Below, in pieces: positions 1 to 7,911 of a stretch of 64,000 bases of DNA (the stretch's first letter is position 1; the number at the start of each line of letters is the position of its first letter). The notes under the pieces were generated by a model. That model had not been told where the DNA came from. It saw only the letters and a list, made by a program, of their open reading frames with translations, and ran no database searches. A program made the position numbers and the translations under genes. Origin of the DNA: Dermabacter vaginalis (GTDB lineage: Bacteria; Actinomycetota; Actinomycetes; Actinomycetales; Dermabacteraceae); NCBI RefSeq assembly GCF_001678905.1, contig NZ_CP012117.1:1-64000 (forward strand). The letters are read 5' to 3'.

Positions 1-1599
1 ATGGACGAGACCGCACTCGATCGCGACGCGCTGTGGGCCCAGTGCCAGCAGATTTTGCGCGCCGATGACTCGGTGTCGAATCGCCACCTCGCCTACGTCA
101 CGCTCTCGAGTTTGCGCGGATTTCTCGAGGATACGGCCCTTATTGCGGTGCCAAACGCGACCGTGAAGGACCTGTTTGAGATGCGGATTCCCGAGCAACT
201 CCGCTCGGCTCTCTCTCAGGCAATTGGGAAGCCCGTCACCTTCGCGGTCACGATCGATCCCACGCTTGGTCTCGATGATGCTCCCGATTCGCCCGCGCCG
301 GCCCCCGCTCCCGCCGTTGACAACATTGTGGATAACTCTGTGGATTCATCGGGAACAATCGGCATCCCCCCACGTCACGATGGGGATAACTCTGTGAATG
401 CGGCGCCGACGGGAGCCCAGCAAGCGTCGGACCCTACGCCCTACTCTCCCTACGCCCCGGCCGAGCCCGCCACGAAAACTGAGCGGACTGACGCGCCGCA
501 CGCTCCCTCCGAGCTTCCCACGGGCTCTTCGCTCGGGAACGATTCGCGACTGAACCCGAAATACACCTTCGCGACATTCGTGGTGGGTGCCTCGAACCGC
601 TTCGCCCAAGCCGCCGCCTACGCCGTGGCCGAGCAGCCCGCCCTCGCCTACAACCCCCTGTTCATCTACGGTGGCTCGGGACTTGGGAAAACCCACCTCC
701 TCCACGCCACTGGCCACTACGCCAAGCAACTGCACCCGAACATCCAGGTGCGCTACGTGAACTCCGAGGAATTCACGAACGACTTCATCAATTCGGTGCA
801 GTCGGGTCAGTTCGGTAAGGCCCAGGAGTTTCAGCGGCGCTACCGCGACATCGACATTCTGTTGATCGACGACATTCAGTTCCTCCAGCGCGCCCCCGAA
901 ACCCTCGAGGCGTTCTTCCACACGTTCAACACGCTGCATAACGCGAATAAGCAGATCGTCATTACCTCGGATCTTCCGCCAAAACTTCTCGGTGGCCTCG
1001 AAGATCGCATGCGCTCACGCTTCGAAATGGGGCTCATGACCGACGTGCAGCCGCCGGATCTCGAGACCCGCATCGCGATCTTGCGTAAGAAGGTGGCGGC
1101 CGAGAACAACGAGGAGGTGCCACGCGAGGTACTCGAGTACATCGCTGAAAACATCTCCTCGAACATCCGCGAACTCGAAGGCGCCCTCATTCGCGTGCAG
1201 GCGCTGCACTCACTGTCGAAGCAGCCCATGGACGTTGCCCTTGCGCAAAGTGTGCTCAAGGATTTGCTCACGCACGACGGCGGCGCGGAAATCACCCCGA
1301 ATCTCATCATTGCGGAAACGGCGGCCTACTTCGGCTTCGGAGTCGACGAGATCAAAGGGACGGCCCGCACGCGCGCTCTTGTCACGGCGAGGCAGTGCGC
1401 GATGTACCTGTGTCGCGAGCTCACGGAAATGCCGCTCATGGCGATCGGCGATGCTTTCGGCGGGCGCGATCACACGACCGTGATTCACGCTTACAAGAAG
1501 GTCTCGACCCTCATGAAGGAGCGCCGAGCCCTGTTTAACCAGGTTACGGAGCTCACGGCGCGGGTGAAAGCGAACGCTCAGGAACAGGGTCGGCGCTAA
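1..1599 (+). CDS. dnaA: Chromosomal replication initiator protein DnaA
   Basis: This 532-residue protein is the AAA+ ATPase that binds DnaA boxes and opens the origin. The N-terminal helicase-loading domain is followed by a low-complexity Pro/Ala/Asp linker (about residues 95-185). The AAA+ core has Walker A GGSGLGKT near residue 225 and Walker B ILLIDDIQF near residue 287, and the C-terminal DNA-binding domain carries the signature GGRDHTTVIHA near residue 488. The window starts exactly at its ATG, so its promoter is not visible. It is followed by an origin-like spacer and dnaN, the classic actinobacterial order. The linker region contains DnaA-box-like sequences inside the coding DNA (listed separately). 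Identification is secure. Confidence 0.98.
   Translation: MDETALDRDALWAQCQQILRADDSVSNRHLAYVTLSSLRGFLEDTALIAVPNATVKDLFEMRIPEQLRSALSQAIGKPVTFAVTIDPTLGLDDAPDSPAPAPAPAVDNIVDNSVDSSGTIGIPPRHDGDNSVNAAPTGAQQASDPTPYSPYAPAEPATKTERTDAPHAPSELPTGSSLGNDSRLNPKYTFATFVVGASNRFAQAAAYAVAEQPALAYNPLFIYGGSGLGKTHLLHATGHYAKQLHPNIQVRYVNSEEFTNDFINSVQSGQFGKAQEFQRRYRDIDILLIDDIQFLQRAPETLEAFFHTFNTLHNANKQIVITSDLPPKLLGGLEDRMRSRFEMGLMTDVQPPDLETRIAILRKKVAAENNEEVPREVLEYIAENISSNIRELEGALIRVQALHSLSKQPMDVALAQSVLKDLLTHDGGAEITPNLIIAETAAYFGFGVDEIKGTARTRALVTARQCAMYLCRELTEMPLMAIGDAFGGRDHTTVIHAYKKVSTLMKERRALFNQVTELTARVKANAQEQGRR
326..346. promoter_or_regulatory. DnaA-box-like pair inside the dnaA coding region
   Basis: TTGTGGATA lies at 326-334 and a weaker CTGTGGATT at 338-346, encoding an Asn-Ile-Val-Asp-Asn-Ser-Val-Asp stretch of the disordered linker. 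The first is a perfect match to the DnaA box and has the same sequence as the oriC box at 1656. Whether DnaA binds here is inference. Confidence 0.4.
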
Positions 1600-2053
1600 G
1601 CCTTCGATAGTTGCGGCAAGTGCAACGCTCCTGCTCACGAGCAAGGTATCCAGAATTGTGGATAACTTTGTGGAGAATGTGCACGCACGGCATGACTCTT
1701 GTGAGTAGGGAGCGAGAGTGCACGCGAAAAAATGCCAGTTATGCCCAACACTTCCACAGCACCTCGTCGTTACTCGCACCGAATCCGAAACTTGTAGTTT
1801 TCAGCCTGACCTGCAGAGATACCGGTTATCCACAGCATCAACAGCCGTAATTAAGAGGGTTGTTTAAACTTGGGACACGGGTGATGGGGAAAACTCGCGT
1901 CGCTGCGAATGCTCGAGCCTCGACGGATGTGGAAGCCTTGGGGACGAGAATGACAAACGTGTAATTTTGACCCAGGCGCGAAGTCAAGAATTTGGCTAAA
2001 GTTGGAAAGTACGCGCGAGGGCGCGGGAAGCTTTTTCGTAAAGGAGCCGAGGC
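1600..2053. other. oriC region between dnaA and dnaN
   Basis: This 454-bp non-coding spacer between dnaA and dnaN holds DnaA boxes: TTGTGGATA at 1656-1664, TTGTGGAGA at 1668-1676 and, in the opposite orientation, TTATCCACA at 1826-1834. An A+T-rich stretch around 1845-1870 is a possible unwinding element, and the dnaN promoter should lie in the last part. Position and boxes fit an actinobacterial chromosomal origin. I recognise fewer perfect boxes than in larger actinobacterial origins, so part of the origin may lie upstream of dnaA, outside this window. Confidence 0.75.
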
Positions 2054-3172
2054 GTGAAATTTCATCTTGATCGGGACGTGCTGAGCGATGCCGTGTCGTG
2101 GGCAACCCGCACTCTCCCGCAGCGCCCCGCAATGCCCATCCTCCAAGGCGTGAGGATCGTTGCCGAAGATGGCGAACTCAAGTTTTCCACCTTCGACTAC
2201 GAAGTGAGCGCCCACATTTCCGTCGAGGCGGAAATCGACGAGCCCGGTGAGATTCTTGTGCAGGGCAAGATGCTCAACGACATCGTGCGCGCGCTTCCCC
2301 ACAAAACGGTCTCCGTCACCCACGAGGGCCCGAAGGTAGAGATCCTGTGTGGGTCCTCGCGGTTCTCACTCGCGACCCTCCCCGTCGCCGAATACCCGGT
2401 CCTTCCCGAGATGCCGCCCGTGGTGGGCACGATCGATTCGGGAACCTTTGCGCGCGCGATCGCGCAGGTCTCGATCGCCGCAAGTAAAGACGACGTGGTT
2501 CCGCTCCTCACGGGTGTGAAGGTCACAATCGAGGGCGAGAAGGTCATGATGGCCGCGACCGACCGCTACCGCCTCGCGGTTCGCGAGTTCACGTGGAACC
2601 CCGCGAATCCTTCGAGCGAACTGAGCGCACTCGTGCGTTCGCGCACCCTTACCGACGTTGCCCGCTCCCTCAGCGGGGGTAACGTCGAGGTCGCCCTCAG
2701 CGAAGGCGACTCCGCGAACCTCATCGGTTTTGAATCTTCGGGCCGCCGCACCACCTCGACCCTCGTTGATGGCGACTACCCGCCCGTGCTGCGCCTGTTC
2801 CCCGATGTCACTCCATACACCGTGAGTGTCGCGACCGCCCCGCTCATCGAGGCCGTCAAGCGCGTGAGCCTCGTGGCTGAGCGCAACACCCCCGTGCGCC
2901 TCACCTTTAGCGAGGGCCAGGTTGCTCTCGAAGCAGGCGACGGTGACGAGGCGCAGGCGAGCGAAGTTCTCGAGGCCAACGTTGAAGGCGGCGACCTCGT
3001 GGTGGGCTACAACTCGGGCTTCCTGCTCGATGGTCTCGGCGCGCTCGGCACCGATTTCACGCACTTCTCGCTTCCCGATTCGGTCAAGCCGACGGTGCTG
3101 CGTGGCCAAGAGTCGCTCGAAGCGTCGCCGGAGGAGCACTACCGCTACCTCCTCATGCCCATGCGCATCTGA
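2054..3172 (+). CDS. dnaN: DNA polymerase III subunit beta (sliding clamp)
   Basis: This 372-residue protein matches the usual length of the beta clamp, which encircles DNA and tethers the replicative polymerase. It begins with the typical MKFHLDRDVLSDAVSWATRTLP and ends with the conserved PTVLRG...YRYLLMPMRI motif. The start is the GTG at 2054, preceded by a good ribosome-binding site AAGGAG at 2041. RecF follows after 14 bp, suggesting a dnaN-recF-DUF721 transcription unit. Confidence 0.98.
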   Translation: MKFHLDRDVLSDAVSWATRTLPQRPAMPILQGVRIVAEDGELKFSTFDYEVSAHISVEAEIDEPGEILVQGKMLNDIVRALPHKTVSVTHEGPKVEILCGSSRFSLATLPVAEYPVLPEMPPVVGTIDSGTFARAIAQVSIAASKDDVVPLLTGVKVTIEGEKVMMAATDRYRLAVREFTWNPANPSSELSALVRSRTLTDVARSLSGGNVEVALSEGDSANLIGFESSGRRTTSTLVDGDYPPVLRLFPDVTPYTVSVATAPLIEAVKRVSLVAERNTPVRLTFSEGQVALEAGDGDEAQASEVLEANVEGGDLVVGYNSGFLLDGLGALGTDFTHFSLPDSVKPTVLRGQESLEASPEEHYRYLLMPMRI

Positions 3173-3186
3173 GCGCCTGATCCTCG

Positions 3187-4509
3187 ATGCACCTCAAGGC
3201 GCTCGAACTCACCAACTACCGCTCCTACGCGCATGCCTTCTTGCGCTTCACACCCGGGATCACCGTGTTCGTGGGGGCAAACGGCCAGGGCAAAACGAAC
3301 ATCGTTGAAGCCCTCTGGTACCTCGCAACCCTTTCCTCGCACCGCGTGGCACACGATGCTGCCCTCGTGCGCCGAGGCGAGACAACTGCGATCATCCGCG
3401 CGATGTGCGAGCGTGCTGGACGCGATGTACGGATCGACATGCAGATCGCCCCCGGTCGAACGAACGAGGTGCGCCTTCACTCACAGCCGCTTGCGCGCCC
3501 CCGCGAAATCCTCGGTCAGGTGCGCGCCGTGATGTTCTCGCCCGAGGATCTCGCCCTTGTGAAGGGCGAACCCGAAGGCCGGCGCCGCTTCCTCGACGAA
3601 ATCCTTTTCGAAATCGCCCCCCGTTTTGCGAGCATCAAATCCGACTACGACAAGGTTCTTCGCCAGCGCAATCACCTTCTCAAACAGATGCGCGCGATGA
3701 ATAAGGGCCGCGGCGGAAAACACGCTGCAGACGAGATTGGTGGCATGGACCCGCGCGAGGCGGCGGAAACGACGCTCGACGTGTGGGATGAACAGCTCGC
3801 CCGCCGCGGTGCTGAACTTATGCGTGCACGGCTCCACCTCGTCAACCGCCTTCGCCCCCACGTGGGCTACTCCTACTTGCGCGTTTCGAGCGACGAAGGC
3901 GCCGACCCCAATCTTGGCCTGGGCCCCGAAGGGCGCGGTGCAGTGTCGAGTCCCGCGAATATCCGCTACGCCTCGAGCGTTCTCGAGGGAGGGCTCGCCG
4001 CCGCGTCCGATGCCGAAACGACTCGTGACGAACCGCCCCTGCCGAGCCTCCAGCAGCTCCACGACGCCCTCCTCGCCCACATCGCTGAGCGCCGCGACGA
4101 TGAAATTGACCGCGGCGTGAGCCTCGTGGGGCCCCACCGCGATGACCTCGAAATTCGCCTGAGTGACTTTCCCGCGAAGGGATATGCAAGCCATGGCGAA
4201 TCGTGGTCCCTCGCCCTCGCGCTGCGCCTCGGCTCCTACGACCTCCTCACGATCGAGGAGGGCGACCTTGGCGACGGCGAACCGATCCTTATCCTTGACG
4301 ACGTGTTCAGCGAGCTCGATGCTCACCGTCGCGAGCGCCTGGGGCGCATCATCAAAGGCGCGGCCCAAGTGCTCATCACGACGGCAAACGATGCCGACAT
4401 CCCCCGTTCCATTGGCGACGACGTGCATGTGGTGGACGTCGTGAAGGGCTCCGCAACCGTGCGCGAAGGCGGGCCGCGCGGGGCGAGCGACATGGGGGCC
4501 ACGTGGTGA
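3187..4509 (+). CDS. recF: DNA replication and repair protein RecF
   Basis: This 440-residue SMC-like ATPase loads or stabilises RecA at gaps during recombinational repair. It shows an N-terminal MHLKALELTNYRSY strand, Walker A GANGQGKTN around residue 34, a central coiled region with an arm insertion (about residues 165-270), and a C-terminal ABC-type Walker B ILILDDVFSELDAHRR around residue 362. It overlaps the following DUF721 gene by a few bases, which supports translational coupling. Confidence 0.97.
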   Translation: MHLKALELTNYRSYAHAFLRFTPGITVFVGANGQGKTNIVEALWYLATLSSHRVAHDAALVRRGETTAIIRAMCERAGRDVRIDMQIAPGRTNEVRLHSQPLARPREILGQVRAVMFSPEDLALVKGEPEGRRRFLDEILFEIAPRFASIKSDYDKVLRQRNHLLKQMRAMNKGRGGKHAADEIGGMDPREAAETTLDVWDEQLARRGAELMRARLHLVNRLRPHVGYSYLRVSSDEGADPNLGLGPEGRGAVSSPANIRYASSVLEGGLAAASDAETTRDEPPLPSLQQLHDALLAHIAERRDDEIDRGVSLVGPHRDDLEIRLSDFPAKGYASHGESWSLALALRLGSYDLLTIEEGDLGDGEPILILDDVFSELDAHRRERLGRIIKGAAQVLITTANDADIPRSIGDDVHVVDVVKGSATVREGGPRGASDMGATW

Positions 4510-5246
4510 GTGAAACCAGCGGCGGTCACGATCGGCAAAGGCCATCACTGAATCCCTATGCCCTCGGAACGTGGCAGCAGGGTGGTGGTGCCGAGCAAGG
4601 GCACGGTGTTCCCGAACAGGTTGCGGGGCAGCCCCGTGGCGAAGGTGGGGGCGAGGGCAGCGAAGCAAACGTCGGACCGCGAATGACCGATGAACTCGCG
4701 CCCGATACCGACGCGAAACCTCGTGACTTCTCGCGCCCCGATGAGCTCGGCCGGCGCGCCCTCAACCAGGCTCGTGCCGCCGCGAAGAAACACGGCTATC
4801 GGCCGCGCGCGAGCCGTCTCACGAAACCCAAAGGTGATCCGCGTGGTGAGCGAGCCCAGGGTGCCGGCTATTCGGGGGCGCGGCCCGATCCGCGCGATCC
4901 ACAGCGCCTGAACACCGTGCTCGAGAAGATGCTCGTGAACCTCGGGTGGGATCGCGGTCTGAGCGCGGGGCGCGTGCTCGCCGAATGGGACGACATTGTG
5001 GGGCCGGCCATCGCACAGCACTCCCACATCGAAAGCTTCGAGGAAGGCATGCTCGTGGTGAGCACCGATTCATCGGCGTGGGCGGCGCAGCTGCGCATGC
5101 TGGGGCCGCAAATCGTGACCCGAATCCACGAGCGCGTGGGAGCGCAGGTGGTGAGCGAGATCAAGGTTGTGGGGCCGAGCACGCAATCCTGGAAGAAGGG
5201 CCGGCGCACCGTACATTGGCGAGGGCCGCGCGACACCTACGGGTAG
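4503..5246 (+). CDS. DUF721 domain-containing protein
   Basis: This 247-residue protein belongs to the DUF721 (DciA-like) family, whose gene follows recF in most actinobacteria; family members have been linked to replicative helicase loading. Residues about 130-235 carry the conserved fold, with W-x-x-IVG-x-x-IA-x-H, then VVSTDSSAWAAQLRML and the C-terminal GP...WKKG segment. The first ~60 residues are Gly/Gln-rich and poorly conserved, so an internal ATG at 4683 is an alternative start. Two adjacent GTG codons (4503, 4506) overlap the recF stop. The helicase-loading role is inferred from the family. Confidence 0.9.
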   Translation: MVSETSGGHDRQRPSLNPYALGTWQQGGGAEQGHGVPEQVAGQPRGEGGGEGSEANVGPRMTDELAPDTDAKPRDFSRPDELGRRALNQARAAAKKHGYRPRASRLTKPKGDPRGERAQGAGYSGARPDPRDPQRLNTVLEKMLVNLGWDRGLSAGRVLAEWDDIVGPAIAQHSHIESFEEGMLVVSTDSSAWAAQLRMLGPQIVTRIHERVGAQVVSEIKVVGPSTQSWKKGRRTVHWRGPRDTYG

Positions 5247-5259
5247 TGCAGCCGCGATG

Positions 5260-5324
5260 AAAGTGGTGAAAAATCGCCCCCTCACGTAGGCAGATGGCGC
5301 TTTTTGGCTCTTTTTCACCACTTT
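5260..5324. repeat. Imperfect palindrome, copy A, between convergent genes
   Basis: A perfect 14-bp inverted repeat, AAAGTGGTGAAAAA (5260-5273) and its complement (5311-5324), is separated by 37 bp containing ATCGCC. A second copy with the same left arm plus ATCGCC is found at 38593-38652. Both lie between convergent genes. No classical U-tract follows, so it is either an atypical terminator or a dispersed palindromic element. Confidence 0.6.
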
Positions 5325-5332
5325 CGTGATTC

Positions 5333-5430
5333 GGGGGTGGTGATGGGTGGGGGTGAGGAGGGGTGATGGCGGATGTAGGGGAGATGAGGCGGGGTGGGGA
5401 GGTAAGGAGGGGCGAAGGCTGGTGCGGGTG
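5333..5430 (+). other. Strand-asymmetric G-rich tract with G-quadruplex motif
   Basis: The + strand is almost pure purine plus T, with runs of 3-5 G repeated about every ten bases. The segment 5333-5363 meets the four-run G3+ pattern with loops of 1-7 bases. It lies non-coding between the DUF721 gene and the 5'-nucleotidase terminator. Folding is a prediction only. Confidence 0.45.
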
Positions 5431-5440
5431 AGATGCAAAA

Positions 5441-5475
5441 GAGGGCCGAAGCCACTTGGCTCCGGCCCTCCTTTT
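5441..5475 (-). terminator. Rho-independent terminator, probably bidirectional
   Basis: The stem GAGGGCCG pairs with CGGCCCTC (5441-5470) around an inner GCC/GGC stem. CTTTTT follows on the + side and TTTTGC on the - side. It lies 23 bp beyond the 5'-nucleotidase stop codon and is its most likely terminator. Confidence 0.8.
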
Positions 5476-5493
5476 TACAGGGCACCTATGGGA

Positions 5494-7593
5494 TCAGGCC
5501 CGACGCTTGCGAGCGATCATCGCGCCACCAGCTGCGAGCAGCGAGAAGGCGAGACCCGCAACGGTGAGGCTCTCGGCACCGGTGCGCGGAAGCGGGCCGC
5601 GCGCCTCAGCGGGAGCAGCGGGCTTCGAGTGATCGGCATCGTCGCTCGAATCGTTGATCGGAATCGTCTTGCCGCCATCGGAAGCATCAGCGGAATCATC
5701 AGCTTCCCCGTCAGCGGGCGCCTCGTCGTTCGGCTCGTCGACGGGAGTGCCCGAGTCCTCGGAAGGCTGCCCCACCTCATCGTCGGCGGGAAGATCAACC
5801 GCGGGCGCGGCCGACGTGCTCACGTCCCAGTTCTTCGCAAAGAAGTTCGCCGGATCGATCGTGCTGTTCTTGGTTGCCCAGTCGATCATGAGGTCACGGA
5901 TGGCCATCTGCTCGTCGTAGACGATTTCGGCATCCTTGACGGCCGGATAGCCCGAGCCGCCCGACTGGCGATAGTTGTTGAGCGCGAGGATGAACTCGTC
6001 GTTGTCCTTCACGGGGGTACCGTCGGGCCACGTGAGGTTCTCGATGCGTTCCCCAACGGGCTTGGAGATGTTGATGTGGTAGCTCACGCCCGAGAGAACG
6101 TCGTAGGAGTAGTCGGGAATGCCGCGGGTCATGCCGTCGTACTGGGCGTTCGTGACGGTCGACCAATCGTCGATCTTCGCGCCCTCCTCCTGCTGCTTGT
6201 AGTAGCGAGCCGAGTGCTCGAGGTATTCCTTGAGCTCCGCGCCATTCATCTTCACACCCAAGAGGGTGTTGTCGTAGATGTAGAGCGAGGCCATATCGGC
6301 GATCGTGACATCGCCCTTCTTGAACACGGCCTCGCGTGAGAACGGCGAGGCTTCCGCAACGATCGGCAGGCCTTCGTTCTTGGTGCCCTTCATCGCGCGC
6401 TTGATCTCTTCGGTTTGCACGTAGTTGATGAAGTCGAGGATCGCGGTGTCTTCCCATGCCGAATCGGCGGCGGGCATGTCTTCGGTTGCCTGTGCAACGA
6501 CCTTCTCGACCCATTCCTTGGTCTTCTCGTGCCAATCGGAAATGAGCTTTTCAATTTCGGGGTCGGCGGAGTAATCCGCGGCATTGAGGGCAACGGCGCT
6601 CGGCTTCTCCTTCTCGTTCCAGTCAACGACGATCTCGCCGCCCTTATCGAGGCTCAGCGGGATCGTGATGTTCGAAAGGAAACGCCCGTGGTAGCCGGGC
6701 TGCGTGAAGAGAACCTCGTGACCGTCCTTGTTGGTGTAGTAGTTCTGCACCTGGTCGGTCTGGTGCGAGTGGCCGCCGATCACCACATCAACGCCGGTCG
6801 TGTTCTCGGCGATCGAGCGCGCGGCGTTTTCCTGGAGGTCCTTCGGATCCCATTTGTAGCCCTCCGGGTCGAGGCCAGTGTGGGCGAGAACGACAACGAC
6901 ATCCGCGCCCTGCTTCTTCACCTCGGGAACGTATTTCTGGACAGCCTCGACCTGGTCACCGAAGTTGAGGGACTCAACCTTTTTGCCATCCCAGCCGGGG
7001 ATACCGGGCGTGACGACGCCGATCACGGCGATCTTCACGTCGTGGCCGTCGGCGGTCTTCTTGTTCACGAAGGTGTAGGGCTCGAGGTAGGGCTCGCCGG
7101 TCTTCTTATCGGTGACGTTAGCGCCGAGTAGAGGGAATTCGAGAGCGCTCTTGTAGTCCTGGAGTTCGTCGAGGCCGTAGTTGAACTCGTGGTTGCCCAC
7201 CACGCCCGCGTCGTACTTGAGGTAGTTGTAGATCGTCGCGATCGGGTCAACGTCGCCACCGGCGTGATCGCGCTTGTAGACCGTCTCGAGGGAGGAGCCC
7301 TGGTTGGCGTCGCCGTTGTCGAGGAGCGCAACGGCGCTCTCACCCTTTTCGTCGCGTACCTGGTTGATCGCAGTGGCGAGGTGGTCCATGCCGCGAAGAT
7401 TCTTCGGGTTCTCAGAGGTGCCGAAGGGCTCGCCCGTGAAGTAGTTGTAGTTGAGCGCCGTGCCGTGAGTGTCGGTCGTCGCAAGAATCGTGATGTCGTC
7501 GATGTCGGTTCGGTCGCCGTCGGCCGCGAACGCGGGGGCGCCCGCGGTCAAAAAGAGTAGGCCGGTGAGCGCAGCTGCCGTTGCTTTGCGCAT
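5494..7593 (-). CDS. Cell-wall-anchored bifunctional metallophosphatase/5'-nucleotidase
   Basis: This ~699-residue surface enzyme of the UshA/5'-nucleotidase family hydrolyses extracellular nucleotides or UDP-sugars. The chosen ATG (7593) follows AGGAG and begins a signal peptide (RKATAAALTGLLFLTAGAPAFA). The metallophosphatase domain shows TTDTHG, DNGDANQG, GNHEFNYG and GGHSHQT metal-binding motifs. The 5'-nucleotidase C-terminal domain (NNYRQSGGSGYP near the end) follows, then an acidic Asp/Ser/Pro-rich wall-spanning linker, LPRTG, a hydrophobic segment and a basic tail. The LPxTG motif indicates sortase anchoring. It is divergent from the subtilase gene, another LPxTG protein. The exact substrate cannot be told from sequence. 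Confidence 0.93.
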   Translation of the reverse strand: MRKATAAALTGLLFLTAGAPAFAADGDRTDIDDITILATTDTHGTALNYNYFTGEPFGTSENPKNLRGMDHLATAINQVRDEKGESAVALLDNGDANQGSSLETVYKRDHAGGDVDPIATIYNYLKYDAGVVGNHEFNYGLDELQDYKSALEFPLLGANVTDKKTGEPYLEPYTFVNKKTADGHDVKIAVIGVVTPGIPGWDGKKVESLNFGDQVEAVQKYVPEVKKQGADVVVVLAHTGLDPEGYKWDPKDLQENAARSIAENTTGVDVVIGGHSHQTDQVQNYYTNKDGHEVLFTQPGYHGRFLSNITIPLSLDKGGEIVVDWNEKEKPSAVALNAADYSADPEIEKLISDWHEKTKEWVEKVVAQATEDMPAADSAWEDTAILDFINYVQTEEIKRAMKGTKNEGLPIVAEASPFSREAVFKKGDVTIADMASLYIYDNTLLGVKMNGAELKEYLEHSARYYKQQEEGAKIDDWSTVTNAQYDGMTRGIPDYSYDVLSGVSYHINISKPVGERIENLTWPDGTPVKDNDEFILALNNYRQSGGSGYPAVKDAEIVYDEQMAIRDLMIDWATKNSTIDPANFFAKNWDVSTSAAPAVDLPADDEVGQPSEDSGTPVDEPNDEAPADGEADDSADASDGGKTIPINDSSDDADHSKPAAPAEARGPLPRTGAESLTVAGLAFSLLAAGGAMIARKRRA

Positions 7594-7911
7594 GGGATCT
7601 CCTGGTGAATGTGGAAGGATAACGGGATTTTCGGAATTTAAGCGCAGAAAGTTACGGGTGGGTGAACGGCGGGGCACGGCACAGGGTCACTTTGACAGGG
7701 CCGGAAGGTTCCGACGGCTGACCAGGCCTTTCATTTTTTCCGTGTCATTTTTTGAGCAACTGGCCACTTAAGTCCCGCATTGTGTCTAGGCTTCAGTGAT
7801 AACTGAGTCACATACTCTCCTCTCGTCTCTTCCCCGGCTTCGAGTCTGGCGTGTTGAAGATCCCGGTGTTCTCGGTTTGTTTCCTCGCAGTTTTATTCAA
7901 AGGAGAACAGC

